A DNA stretch of 64,000 bases from positions 22,995,086 to 23,059,085 of the forward strand of contig NC_089594.1 in the NCBI RefSeq assembly GCF_019320115.1, written 5' to 3'. The translations under genes and the position numbers were made by a program. Shown here one piece after another: positions 14,101 through 24,165 of the stretch. Every line of letters starts with the position of its first letter. Position 1 is the first letter of the stretch. The stretch comes from Miscanthus floridulus. Taxonomy: Eukaryota; Streptophyta; Magnoliopsida; Poales; Poaceae. The notes beneath the pieces are model-generated. The model was given only the letters and a program-made list of their open reading frames with translations, did no database searches and had not been told where the DNA came from.

Positions 14101-15809
14101 ACGATTTACTATGAATTTCCAAAGTTCCTACAAAATAATTACAAACCAGTCCTTACGACACTATTCACCTGAGTCTATGACATTGCAGATAGGACCCTCC
14201 CTTTCATCGAATTGCTGTACGAGGTCCCTGGTCAGAAAAACAGAGCAGAGGATGGCCGGAGCTTGTCGTTGTCGGTCGGAGAAGGCACGTCGTCGGTGGG
14301 GGAGTGATGGGGAAGCACCAAGGGGTCCGTGCGCACCTAGAGGACAGCTTAGCTCGGCCTGAGGCTACCCGAGTTCACGCGACCACGCGAGCAGCGGCCC
14401 GATAGCCGACGGATTACGACGGCGACGGCTACCGGTGGCTGCGCGACCGGAAAGGTGGCGTACAGGAGGCAGCGCGCGAGCGGGGAGGTCGAGGGTGTGG
14501 CCAGTAGGGCAGAGGCGAAAGAGAGAGAGCGAGCGCACCGTGGCCACGGGAGCACCACCGGCGGCCATGGCGGCTCCGCTCTGGTGCGGCCAGAGCGCGA
14601 GTGAGAGAGCGAGAAGGAACGGGGCAGCTCTGGCGCTTGGTTAAGGAGGAGTAGGTCATGCGGCAACGCGTGGCACTGGGGTAGGACGCGCGTCGGCAAG
14701 CTGCGGCCACGCGGCAATGGTGGGAGCGCGCCCTGGTGCATGGCGTCCACGAAGACAAACTATCGAGCACGTGGCGCGCGCGATGGAGCCCGACTTGGAG
14801 TTCGTTTTTCGGCATATTTCGTGCATATTCGGACCTTGGCGCCAGTAGCACAGTTGTTCTACTCTGGATGCTCTACAAACTTGATTAAGGCGGTATGGTC
14901 GTTAGAGCTCTTCATCAGCAGGTAATTAAGCCATAAAATGACAGTGTCAGCGCCTTGATAACGGTCACGGAAATTCACTTTCGGAGGTCGAAACTCGGTC
15001 AAACTCAGTGCAACTTTTTGCATGCTCTTCTCCATAATATAACATTCAACTTTTATTTTTGGACCAACTCAAGTTGCTTAATGAATTTCGGAGAACGCGG
15101 AATGCCAACGTCGTTGCTTAGCGAAACTCCACACTTAGAATATTTCTAAGTGCTGAAATCAGCAGCAAATTCGATCTTGTGACCTCGATTTGACTTACTT
15201 CCAAGCTGATCTAGCTCTTAGTCTAAAAACAAAGTTTGTTCTACATGATATGGACTACAACTTTCATTTAAGGTCCAACCTCAAAACTGGTATAGAACCT
15301 GCTGTTCTACTTTGACCAAAGTAGGATCACGATAAAGCTTAAATTATCCTTTTTGATCCATTGGAGCATTTTCTTGGCATTTGTCCAACATGAACCTTTC
15401 ATGACTTTTATTGTAGAGTTCATCTAGAGTCATTTTGGCAAGGTTGCAAGGTTTGGTTGACATCTCATGTTCTCATTCACTTAATAGTGAAATTCAAGCA
15501 CTTAGTAAAATCATTTCAACAAGGATATAACTTATCATTTCATGTGACTTTTTGATTCCAAACTTCATGAAACTTTCCGAGTATCCAATATAGATGGGTA
15601 TTGATGTGAGACACATGGAGATATCCCAATCACACCACCCAAGCATATATCTTGAAAAGGGGTCTATAGACGAGCAAAGGTGCAATCTCCAAGTTTAGGT
15701 TGGGGCTCATTTCTATAGGTTTGACCTTGACATCTTCATCATCACTTAATATACCATGTTTTAGCTCAAACCCATTGCTTAACTGGTGGCAAACACCTGG
15801 GGTGTTACA
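11200..15809 (-). repeat. 5' LTR of the LARD-like element
   Basis: This 4.61 kb LTR is collinear with 2431-7041 and differs by scattered substitutions and a few single-base indels. Its GC-rich block is at about 14220-14780. Plant transcripts of such elements start in the 5' LTR, but I could not place a TATA box with confidence. Confidence 0.85.
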
Positions 15810-15885
15810 AAAGCGTCCGGTCGACATGACCGAAGCGTCCGGTCACCCCGTAGAGACACATAACGGTTCATTTTTCAGCCCACGT

Positions 15886-15893
15886 TATAAATA
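15886..15893 (+). promoter_or_regulatory. TATA box of the copia solo LTR
   Basis: TATAAATA lies in the right half of the split solo LTR, downstream of the CGTCCGGTC motifs and about 710 bp before the LTR end. It is a plausible U3/R promoter. The 13.4 kb insertion now separates it from most of the motif cluster at 2205-2400. Confidence 0.55.
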
Positions 15894-16736
15894 CCACCTC
15901 CACTCGTGTGTGGGGGTACTTTTACTCATTCCAACAGCTGAGAAACACCTTAGATAGTGCCAAGAAGAGTAAGGTCCTAGTGAGGTGATTGAGATTTGAG
16001 AATCCCAAAGAGAGCCCTCATTAGTGAAGATCAAGAGTAGCAAAGTGTGCATCCACCTTCTCATTAGGCTTGTCGTGGTCAAGTGAGAGTTTGTGCTTGT
16101 TACTCTTGGTGATCGCCATCACCTAGACGGCTTGGTGGTGATTGAGAGTTTGGTGATCACCCGGCAGAGCTTGTGGGTGACCCAACTCAAGTTGTGAGCG
16201 GTTGTGGGTGATTCACCATGACGAAGTGTCGAAGAATCAACTCGTAGAGAGCACTTGATCCTTGCGTGGATCAAGGGGGAGCTACACCCTTGTACGGGTG
16301 CTCCAACGAGGACTAGTGGGGAATGATGACTCTCCGATACCTCGGTAAAACATCGCCGCGTTCTTTCCTCTATTTACTTTAAGCATTTACTTTGTGCAAT
16401 TCAATTCATGTCTTTACATTCTTAGAATTGTCATGCTAGAGTAGGATTAGAACTTAGGTTGCAAGTCTTTTGTGCGGTAGAACAATTCGAAACACTTTAT
16501 AGGCACAAGGGGTTAATTGGGCTAAACATAGGACTTAATTATTAAAAGAAATTTAGAATTAGCCCAATTCACCCCCCTCTTGGGCATCTTGATCCTTTCA
16601 GAAGGATCACTCTAGCTGAAGGTTAGAAGCAAACCAGCAGGTGAAAACGTGAACAAACTCCGTAATAGCAAACTCAAAAGCGGCAAGATTTCATAATGCA
16701 ACGACAGGTAATAATTCTAGGGCCTAGCCCTACTTA

Positions 16737-17043
16737 GGAGCAAGTATAATAGCAGGTTGTAAGGCGGCTAAATGCTGAGGTGGAGGAGAGAGAAGAGAAG
16801 CGGCCTGTAAGCTTACAACCAGCTTAGACACAAGAACCGAGAAACTTTGTGAGAGAGACAAGTGGACCATGTATTAATAGTGAAGAGCTAACTACTACAT
16901 GGGTAGGCTGAGAAAAGGTTCTGTATTATTGGCCTATTCACTTGGCTGATAAGCCATGACTACTGTTAGTTAATTTGTTGGGAAAGAAAAATACCGTTGG
17001 TTCGATGAAAAAGTACGAATTATAAGATGTATTAGCCTTGCTC
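16737..17043. mobile_element. Tourist/PIF-Harbinger-type MITE
   Basis: A 307-bp element starts GGAGCAAGTATAATAG and ends CTATTAGCC-like sequence with CTTGCTC, giving inverted ends GAGCAAG-TAATA. It is flanked by TTA at 16734-16736 and 17044-17046, the PIF/Harbinger type of target duplication. There is no coding capacity. Confidence 0.7.
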
Positions 17044-17046
17044 TTA

Positions 17047-17650
17047 TATAGAGCACCACCACTTTGCGGTCAGACTAGCGCCTTTGCAACAATAATGTCT
17101 CCTGAGGCTAAAAGTTTCATCATCTATTCTACATTTCTTAAATTACAAGTAGGTATAATTCTATGTATCACCCTATAGACCAAGTTAACACACATGTACT
17201 AAGGGAAATATTTATTTCAACAGTTTATTAAGCGTGAAAGAAATATTCCCATGACAAATCGTGTATCAATGGCACTAACAATTAAATTTTAATATTAATG
17301 TTCCATGTCAATAATTTTCGTAATTTTTCATTTTATATTAAGTCCATACATTTTGCCTAAAATATTATATCATATCAATGCTAGTAATTATATTTTAAGC
17401 ACTCTATATTTTTTATAAAACAAAACTATTACACATATAATTCTAACAAATTCAATATCATGAGTGTTATGGTTATACCTCCATGGTCTTTGAGATTCCT
17501 TTGAAGTAAATACTAAGATTCATTTGAGGTAAACAATGATTATAAGGTTTAAATATTAACAGATAATTCTGCAACTAAAATGAAAACAAAAATCTAGAAT
17601 CATCACGTGATGAGGCATGGGCTGCAATAGAAGACACCGTAATAGGGAAT
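17047..17650. other. AT-rich intergenic DNA
   Basis: Very AT-rich sequence with no open frames of note, no clear terminal repeats and no RNA gene. It may include old MITE debris. Confidence 0.4.
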
Positions 17651-17785
17651 TTGGTGTTTCTACGCTTACTCCAGGCCTCAATGGTGATTTTACCATCACT
17701 TTTTTAACTTCGTATTTTTACCCTTGTAATTTTAGAATAAAGCCGCCGTTTACCTCTACTTTCTCACACCGTTTAATCTATAGTT

Positions 17786-18740
17786 GTCCATGTAGCCCGA
17801 GGCACGACGGCACGGCACGAAGCCCGCTTTTTAGCCTGACACGAGCACGGCACGGCCCGATGACATGCGGGCCCAGGCTGGCCTGGCCTGAGGGAGCAGG
17901 CTGTGCCTAGGCCGCTACTCAGGCCCGTGGGCTGGCACGGCACGGCCCCGCCTGCGTCATCCGGCCCGGCAGCGGCCCGGCCACCCCCTCCCCCTCCTCA
18001 CTCCACTCCTCCCCTCCCGGCCCACCGTCCCCGCGCCCCAGCTGGCTGGCCCACCGTCCCCGCCTCATATATGAGCCGCACCCGCACCCGCACGCCGCGG
18101 TCGCGACGGCTCTCACCCCCGAACCCAACCACGCTCGGACGCTCCCACCCTCGAACCCTAACTCCCCGTCTCCATCTCCTCTGCCTCCCCATCTCCCAGT
18201 CTCCATCTGCTCCCCGTCCCCATCTCCCCGTCTCCAGCATCAGACATGGCTGGCGCTGGGCGGCCCTGATCTGCTTGCCCGGCGGCCACGGCGCCTCCTC
18301 CATCCCCACCCCAGGCGCGCTCGCGGCACACATGGCGGCCCCTGGAGGCGGCGGCCCCTTCCCCCACCACCAGCAGCGGCGGAGGTGGCCCCTTCCCCAC
18401 CAACAGCAGCGGGTGCGGGACGCGGAGGCGCTCCGCGCTGGGCAGATATACTTCGTGCTGCCCGCCGCGGCGGCCTGCGGCGCGAGGAGGTCGCCGCGCT
18501 CTCCTCCCGGGCCGCCTCGGCCACAGCGCCTGGCCTACCCTCTCTGGCTCTCTCCCTTCCCCTGTTGATGCGGGCCTCGGGACGGCCTGTCCTGTTAAAA
18601 AGGCCGTGCTTTCCGAGCCGGCCCGGCACGAAAAGTGGCCCGACGGGCCGTGCCTGAGCTGTCGGCTAGGCACGGTGGACTGGGGCGGCACGGCGTGCCT
18701 GGCACGGGCCCGTGCCGGGCCGGGCGGCCTGAATGGCCAG
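17786..18740. mobile_element. hAT-type element carrying a gene fragment
   Basis: A 955-bp GC-rich insertion is bounded by the perfect 8-bp target duplication CTATAGTT (17778-17785 and 18741-18748), diagnostic of hAT-like transposition. Its ends are loosely inverted (GTCCATGTAGCCC against TGGCCATTCAGGCC) and rich in GGCACGG/CCGTGCC subterminal motifs, as in hAT binding regions. It inserted into the left inverted end of the surrounding element. There is no transposase; the interior carries a PADRE-like gene piece. Confidence 0.7.
18332..18560 (+). pseudogene. Captured PADRE (DUF4228) gene fragment
   Basis: The plus strand encodes MAAPGGGGPF, a Gln/Arg-rich stretch, then DAEALRAGQIYFVLPAAA, which matches the start of the PADRE/DUF4228 domain of small plant stress and defence-related proteins. 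The family then usually has a short basic stretch and an LSxEEVAAL-type segment; here LRREEVAALSSRAASAT is found, but in a different frame (about 18471-18530), so a frameshift separates them. Only this part of the domain is present. It sits inside the hAT element, so it is read as a captured fragment. Recognition is from memory of the family. Confidence 0.5.
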
Positions 18741-18927
18741 CTATAGTTTAATCTGAGTGGATTAAATGCCAAAAAAAGAGACACCCACACAAAAAGACAA
18801 CAATACCCTCAAGAGTTTTCCTCCCAGGCTCGGCCATGTTCGCTCGGCCGCGCAGATAGGCATCGCGGGAGGTCTTGCGCGGTCAGGGTTTCACGCGCGC
18901 AGGCCGTCCCGACGCTCGGCGACTTCG

Positions 18928-18965
<38 letters not shown>
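18928..18965. repeat. Run of 38 cytosines
   Basis: An uninterrupted poly-C tract inside a GC-rich stretch. It makes spurious poly-Pro and poly-Gly frames. It could form G-quadruplex structures on the minus strand; the exact length is likely to be unreliable because of sequencing limits. Confidence 0.9.
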
Positions 18966-18966
<1 letters not shown>

Positions 18967-19739
18967 AGCCGCACTCGTCTCTCGCTCGCGCTTGGCTTGC
19001 CGGAGCCGCCCTCGCCTCGCTCGTGCGCGGAGCCGTCGGCATCTGGCATGCGCTGCAGCCGCCGCCGCTGCCGCCAAAGTCGAAGCCACTCTCGCTGCGG
19101 CGCCGGAGACGCATCTCGCTCGCGCTGTGTATGCTGCTGCTCCTTCCCGCGGACGCCATGGAGTTGGGGTGCTGCAAGGCAGGCTGCTCCCTCCATCCGC
19201 GCAAGTGGCTGTAGCTGCGCTTGTCAATGGATAAGCTCTCGGCCAGTGACCAAAAGCAAACGAGATGCTGCTGCTATCTTTCTTGGCCTGCCTGCTTGCA
19301 TACTTGCAGTCTCATCTTGTCATCTCATGATTCCCCAGTGTTTGCGTTTGTCAATGCTGGCTCCGGATTGTTCTCTGAATGATGTCGAATGTTTCCTTAA
19401 AATTATTGAGTTTTGTACTGATTGAATTGTATAATTTTATATCAAAATTGATAAATTGTTAGATACGAAAATAGGGGTAAAACACAAATATCAAAATAAA
19501 ACAGGAGTAAAAACGCACGGGCAAAGTTGTCCTTTTTATAAAAGTTAACACCGTTAGGTGGATTTAACAGAACAGGGTTAAAGTCTCTCTTTGTTTTGAA
19601 ATAGCAGGGGTGAAATCATAAAGTTAAAAAAACAAGGATAAAATCACCAATTCGCTTCAAAATAGGGGTAGAAATGTTTAAGCCCTTACTCCGGACCTCA
19701 ATGTTGATTTTACCCTCACCAATTTAATATAAGGTTTCA

Positions 19740-20300
19740 ACTAAATAAATCCATATTGAAGATACACATAAGTGTCAGGGAACAAACTACGGTTATGGAT
19801 GAAAAAACAAACATATACATATGTAATTGATTAGTTTGTCGCAACTAGACAGTTTAGAGAATATTTATATACCTATTGTGTTAGAAACGAACAACGAACA
19901 AAGAGAAAAATGTCCAAACTAATATAAATAATTAATACGTTGCTCCTACTACAATTGGATAACTATAGTGCAATGCTACTACTCCTTAGCATAGAGGTAA
20001 CATTCCACAGACGTACTTGAGCATGGTTGAAGACTCGTACGTATCTTCAGATGTTTCTATTTCTATCGACACAGCTCTAATTCACATACCAAATTGTTGA
20101 TTGGGTAATACAAAATGCGCATGGTAGTAGTAGTATCATAATAGTAGCGACACATAGAAACCGAAAATTCAAGCACTTCTCAATAGATTTAAATAGCATT
20201 TGCCGAACTTAAAATGCCATAAGCCTAGTACTATAGCCACATAGGCTAGCACGCATGTATATATGCTGGCATGCTGCCGGCCTCTATGCTCCAACCTTCA
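19740..20300. other. AT-rich intergenic DNA
   Basis: No open frames, inverted ends or RNA gene were seen between the Mutator-like element and the MATH-BTB remnant. Confidence 0.4.
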
Positions 20301-20311
20301 CCCTCAGCTCA

Positions 20312-20668
20312 TCAAGAATCGATGGGAATTGTTGCACCAGCTGAATGAAACCTAACACTGCCTTCTTGAAATTCTTCTCCTCCGCAATAGTCAATGCACT
20401 TCTTTTTCAGCTGCGGGGAGTTATATATTTCATCCCACAGCATTCCAGCACACAAAATCTTGAGGCGATCCAACGCGAACCGGTCCGCTGCAGCTAGCAA
20501 GTGCCGAAACATTGTCATCCGCCAGGTAGTCCCCAATCTCGTCATCGGCAGGACAAGCACACGCAAGGTGATGGATGACATGTCGGCTTCGACCATGGAG
20601 CCCAGGAGTTGCGCCTTGAGACCGGCGAGCGGGCGGCAAGCACAACCTGGTGAGCAAGGTACTTGCAA
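20312..20668 (-). pseudogene. MATH-BTB protein fragment
   Basis: Minus-strand translation contains LKAQLLGSMVEADMSSITLR (end of the BTB fold) and LLAAADRFALDRLKILCAG, the signature of the helical region after the BTB domain in plant MATH-BTB (BPM) proteins, which are substrate adaptors for CUL3 ubiquitin ligases. The usual segment between them, with a PEDDE-like acidic turn, is frameshifted: its match (PADDEIGDYLADD) appears in another frame at about 20500-20560. The MATH domain and the N-terminal half of BTB are missing. MATH-BTB is a large, expanding family in grasses, so dead fragments are common. Confidence 0.7.
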
Positions 20669-20989
20669 ATCACCTTACAGGCGGAGCAGGCAAAAATACG
20701 GTTCAATACAGTATCACATCACATGCATATATCACAGGTAAGAACACTTTTCTTGGAGAATTTTGCCAGATTGAAAATGCCAAAGTTAGTTTCTTCTTAG
20801 AATTTGCTATTGGAAAATGATAAATCCTTTGCTTGTGGCGATGAAGATAGTTGGCCAATTCTTGAGGATCCAACAATGCTTCTTGGCATATTCAGGAAAC
20901 AAACATAAGTCAATAAAAAAACGATAATGCCTGACAAGAAACAACTGAACAAGCAAAGCACAGTGATAACCTCTCGTTTAGCAGATGTC

Positions 20990-22220
20990 ACATTCTCAAT
21001 GTTGCATTTCGTGAGGTCGGTACAACAGAAGGTGCAGTTGCAGCCAGGATAGCTAGAGCTTCCTTTGTCTCCTCTCTGAGTTTCCGCGCTTCTTAGCTTC
21101 CCTCAGATCACGAAGAAACTGATTCACAATGATATGATCCCATTTTCTTTTTTTTATTGAAAGAATCCAACTCATAAGAAATATTCCGGACAACCTTGAG
21201 TATCAAATCTTATGCAAGATATAAGACGAACTGAAATTTCGATTCAGAAAGCTGAAGAAATATAAACACATGTAAGCAGTTCATTTTAGCACTACGAAGA
21301 CTAATTATTAAGATAGTACTGCAGCAGCAAGGGAATTAATAAAGCGGACAACAACCAAAACCATCTTGTATGGCTGCATAAGGAATAATAATGTACATGA
21401 CAAATAAAAACTTACCATATCCCTGCTTCATAGAAATAACACTGTCGAGTAGCCTGGATTGTAAATAAACTATTTCCCCTTCTATTTCATCATCAGGTGA
21501 ATGCTTGAGAATATCTGATGATTTTGCTTTACAGACTTGATCCAGGGCAGCTTTATCTGCTAATTCCTAAGTTTTGCTGATGAACCACCAAGGTCCTCAT
21601 CATGAATAGAGCAAGATAACTCTTCTACTCAAATTGGAAGAAAATAAAGTTGATTTTTAGATGTGAAAAAAAGAAAGGCAGTGGATTCTGTTTAATTGAC
21701 AGGAAGGAGGCAGCAGGAATTTACCATGATAACCATTTTTCTGTATTAGTTTGCTCCAAGTTATTACTCCACAAACCTTGCAACCTTTTCTCAATGACAG
21801 GATAAATATAGCAGCAGTAACCATCCATGCTACATGGGGAAAAAGCAGGATTAAGTTATTTATCCATTCAAATGAAACACTGCCTGTAATAATGTGTGAG
21901 AAGGTCCCAGTGTATCAAAGTAACTAAAGCCTGTGTACACACATGCCTGTAATGGAGAGAGGAAGAGGGGAAAGGAAGGGGGAGGAGGAGGGTGGAGAGA
22001 GAGACATCGGGATTGGGTGTAGGCATACGTGAGCAAATGCTGGCCAGAAGTCTGATTTACATCAGGATCAGGACATCTATGAAAGTCATTTTGAACTAAA
22101 TCACCCTTATTAGCATTGTCATTTCCTGGAAAATGATGATCAATAGATGAAATGGCTTCCTCCTGTCCTGACTGAAGTGTGGCAGTGGTTAAGTTCTTAC
22201 TTTCACTCCTAAGCAATGTA
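20990..22220 (-). pseudogene. Intron-containing fragment of a PHD-finger-type (NTO1/Jade-like?) gene
   Basis: Several exon-like pieces lie in order on the minus strand. At 22216-22020 is a hydrophilic stretch with SGQEEAISSIDHHFPGNDN. At 21835-21725 is YCCYIYPVIEKRLQGLW. At 21580-21425 is ALDQVCKAKSSDILKHSPDD followed by EIEGEIVYLQSRLLDS and a GTAAG donor. At 21130-21000 is NQFLRDLREAKKRGNSERRQ and then EALAILAATAPSVVP in another frame. The LREAKK...ERR and EALAILAA segments recall the region after the PHD fingers in plant NTO1/Jade-type proteins; this is a tentative match from memory. Frame breaks within pieces and the absence of PHD fingers point to a dead or captured fragment. Confidence 0.35.
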
Positions 22221-22474
22221 CCTGTTCATAAATACCAGAAGAATCAACAAGTCTATAAAATTAATGAAATTGAGGCTTCATTGCTCTGGAGTAGTTTAAT
22301 CTTCAAAAAGGGATAATCATATGCTCGACTCCCAAGTTTTTTTAAAAAGAAAAAAGAAACAGAAAAGGCAGGTTGCACGCCCAACACTACCAAGAAACTT
22401 CTAAAGCAAGTATATCAAAACGGTACATCACAGTTAGCACTGGCACACTAATAAACAATAGCATCATATCTAAG

Positions 22475-22757
22475 GGCATGTTGGTTTCTGCTGATGCTTT
22501 TCAAAAACCGGCTTTTAAATGATGTCACTGCTTCTAGAAAACCTGTTTCTTGAAATGTATAATATATGTAATACCCCTCAGATTATCATCCCTTAGAACT
22601 TAGAAGTCAACATAAGTTCCTACACCAGCTTCTAGCTTCTAAATTTCTAATAAAAATAAAGTGTTGCTTCCCAAAAGCCGATTTCAAAAGCTAGCTGTTT
22701 GCTTCAGCTTTCTGCTTCTGAGGCAAAAGGCAGAAGCTGGCTGAAACAAACAGAGCC
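22475..22757. mobile_element. MITE with TTTGGTTTC-type inverted ends
   Basis: The left end GGCATGTTGGTTTCTGC and the right end GAAACAAACAGAGCC are approximate inverted repeats, flanked by TAAG on both sides (22471-22474 and 22758-22761). The interior has mirror-like AAAAGC/GCTTTT and GCTTC/GAAGC segments. This is a common grass MITE form; whether hAT or PIF type is unsure. Confidence 0.5.
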
Positions 22758-22761
22758 TAAG

Positions 22762-23750
22762 TATCACACATTAGATATCATTTTATACAGGCTGTACACA
22801 GTAATGAAAATTGGCAAATGTTAGCTTATTCAGTCATGACCTGTTGAAAAAAAAGAGAATAGAACTGCTATAATATTGAGCATTGTAGCTACAAGAGAGA
22901 TAAATATCACCCAGAATAAATGGTAAAGCCTAATTTCATATCAGGAAGCATACTATGGGTGTGTTTGGTTCAGCTGTGTGCCATAAATATTAATGAGGAG
23001 TATTTAAAGTTGGGATTTGCTAAAATTCAGGTGCTTGAATTTTAACTTTCTTTCAAACAACGGTTATAGCATAAATTTTTATGTTAAAATTACAGTTTTA
23101 GTTCGTTGCAATTTGTATAGATATAATGTGCAATTTTCGGGTTCGAGAATAAACAAAACCACAAACCTGACAAAATTTAATTTGTGTTAGCACAAAAACA
23201 ATTAACAATTTACAATTTATTTCTATAGTTAGACAAGGACAAAATTTTAATAATATATTATAATACAAAAAATAATTAATAAATCACAAGAGGGCAGATG
23301 ATGTGATAACCAAAAGAGGCAAGAAACAGGTTTCTACTAGCCACTGCAGGTAGCAATGTCGCCTGACAGACTAAAATAATCAGGCACCCGATGGATAGGA
23401 ATTGTGTTTAAAGTATTCTACAGTATCTAAAATCATTTCATGACATGGAATACTACTCTTTGTTTTAGCTTCGTCTGCAAGACACGTGCACAATTACTAG
23501 CAAACAAGAACTTAGGCACAATCTATCAGGACACAGTTACAGACTACAGAGGCAAACACTTCTTGTTAGATCCATCAGCGTATAAAAGAACCGTGCAAAA
23601 TACAAACATAAGCACTAAACAGGAAGTTTGTTTTTTAAAAAAAATTACTGAAGTAGACATTACACGCTGGAGGGATTGTCAGGGAAAGAAGAACATGATT
23701 GCCTAAAATTACCAAGTTAAACATACTGACTCACCATCCAGTAAAGCACT
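22762..23750. other. Intergenic DNA, no gene seen
   Basis: A GGGTGTGTTTGGTTC sequence near 22965 resembles a MITE terminus, but no matching right end was found. The open frame near 23440-23706 has no recognised domain. Confidence 0.35.
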
Positions 23751-23753
23751 CAC

Positions 23754-23808
23754 CACAGCCAAAGTCAGCTACCACTTTGCCAGTTATGTCATCAAAACTA
23801 TTCTCTAC
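23754..23808 (-). pseudogene. Isolated METTL5-like methyltransferase exon
   Basis: A 55-bp minus-strand exon is bounded by AG and GTGAGT and encodes VENSFDDITGKVVADFGC. METTL5-type N6-adenosine methyltransferases (18S rRNA m6A writers) carry a very similar segment, ending in the DFGCG motif I of the SAM-binding fold. The rest of the gene, including the catalytic NPPF motif, was not found on either side, so this is a lone exon, probably carried here as a fragment. Its exon borders are still intact, which argues for DNA-level capture and not retroposition. Confidence 0.55.
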
Positions 23809-24165
23809 CTGGTTGTTTATCAAATCAACATGAATATGATAAAGCTAAGTAGTAAACATCAAATCGTAAGCAGTAGAATTTCAGTATCTGATTACCACTT
23901 GCACCAGAACGACACAACCATAGAGAAGGAATAATCTACTCAAACTAGTTGTACCGAAGGCTTTTGCATACACTTTTACAAGACTAACAGCCAAGCAAAA
24001 CATTACCAAATGTTGAATTATAGATTGATATACAGACCAATAAGAATTGGAATATTCCCAAGTTTGGGCTTCAATGGAATCATGAACAAAATGGAAGAAA
24101 GAGCTATGTTGTTCCAGTTTTTAGGCAACAAGCATTTTGATAAAATATGTTGATTAACCACAGAA

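Larger units (their letters stand above)
2431..15809 (-). mobile_element. Large non-autonomous LTR retrotransposon (LARD-like)
   Basis: Two direct repeats of about 4.61 kb (2431-7041 and 11200-15809) flank a 4.16 kb interior. The element reads on the minus strand: its LTR starts TGTAACACC and ends GGTTCTGTCACA, the primer-binding site TGGTATCAGAGC follows, and a polypurine tract AAGGGGGGAGGGC precedes the 3' LTR. The target duplication is imperfect (GAAGC at 2426-2430, AAAGC at 15810-15814). No gag, protease, RT, RNase H or integrase motif is visible, which fits a LARD: LTRs and priming sites kept, proteins supplied by a partner. It inserted into the copia solo LTR. Spot comparison suggests the two LTRs are about 97-98% identical, mostly differing by C/T changes. 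Confidence 0.88.
1766..16600 (+). mobile_element. Copia (SIRE-like) solo LTR, split by a nested element
   Basis: The LTR begins TGAAAGCATCTAGGCC at 1766 and ends CTTGATCCTTTCA at 16600, with the perfect 5-bp target duplication GAAGG at 1761-1765 and 16601-16605. It consists of 1766-2430 plus 15815-16600, about 1.45 kb once the 13.4 kb insertion is removed. The CCAATTCACCCCCCTCTTGG-type 3' end is typical of grass SIRE/Maximus LTRs. No internal region or second LTR is present, so this is a solo LTR made by LTR-LTR recombination before the nested insertion. It contains a TATA box near 15886 and a cluster of GACCGGACGC motifs. Confidence 0.88.
17683..19648. mobile_element. Probable Mutator-like element with long inverted ends
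   Basis: The left end from 17683 (GGTGATTTTACC, then TTTTTTAACTT) aligns over roughly 60 bases with the reverse complement of sequence ending at 19648 (GGTGATTTTATCC, then TTTTTTTAACTTT). A roughly 60-bp imperfect direct repeat containing CTTACTCC and CCTCAATG also flanks the pair (about 17640-17700 and 19665-19728), so the true outer boundary could be wider. No 9-bp target duplication was identified. The interior is GC-rich and holds the hAT insertion and a 38-C run. A Pack-MULE is plausible; the class is inference. Confidence 0.4.

Noticed and set aside
18809..19425. Proline- and glycine-rich frames around the poly-C run
   Set aside because: They come from translating a homopolymer and GC-rich DNA; no domain or consistent frame.
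22960..23340. A MITE starting GGGTGTGTTTGGTTC
   Set aside because: No inverted partner end or target duplication was found on the right.
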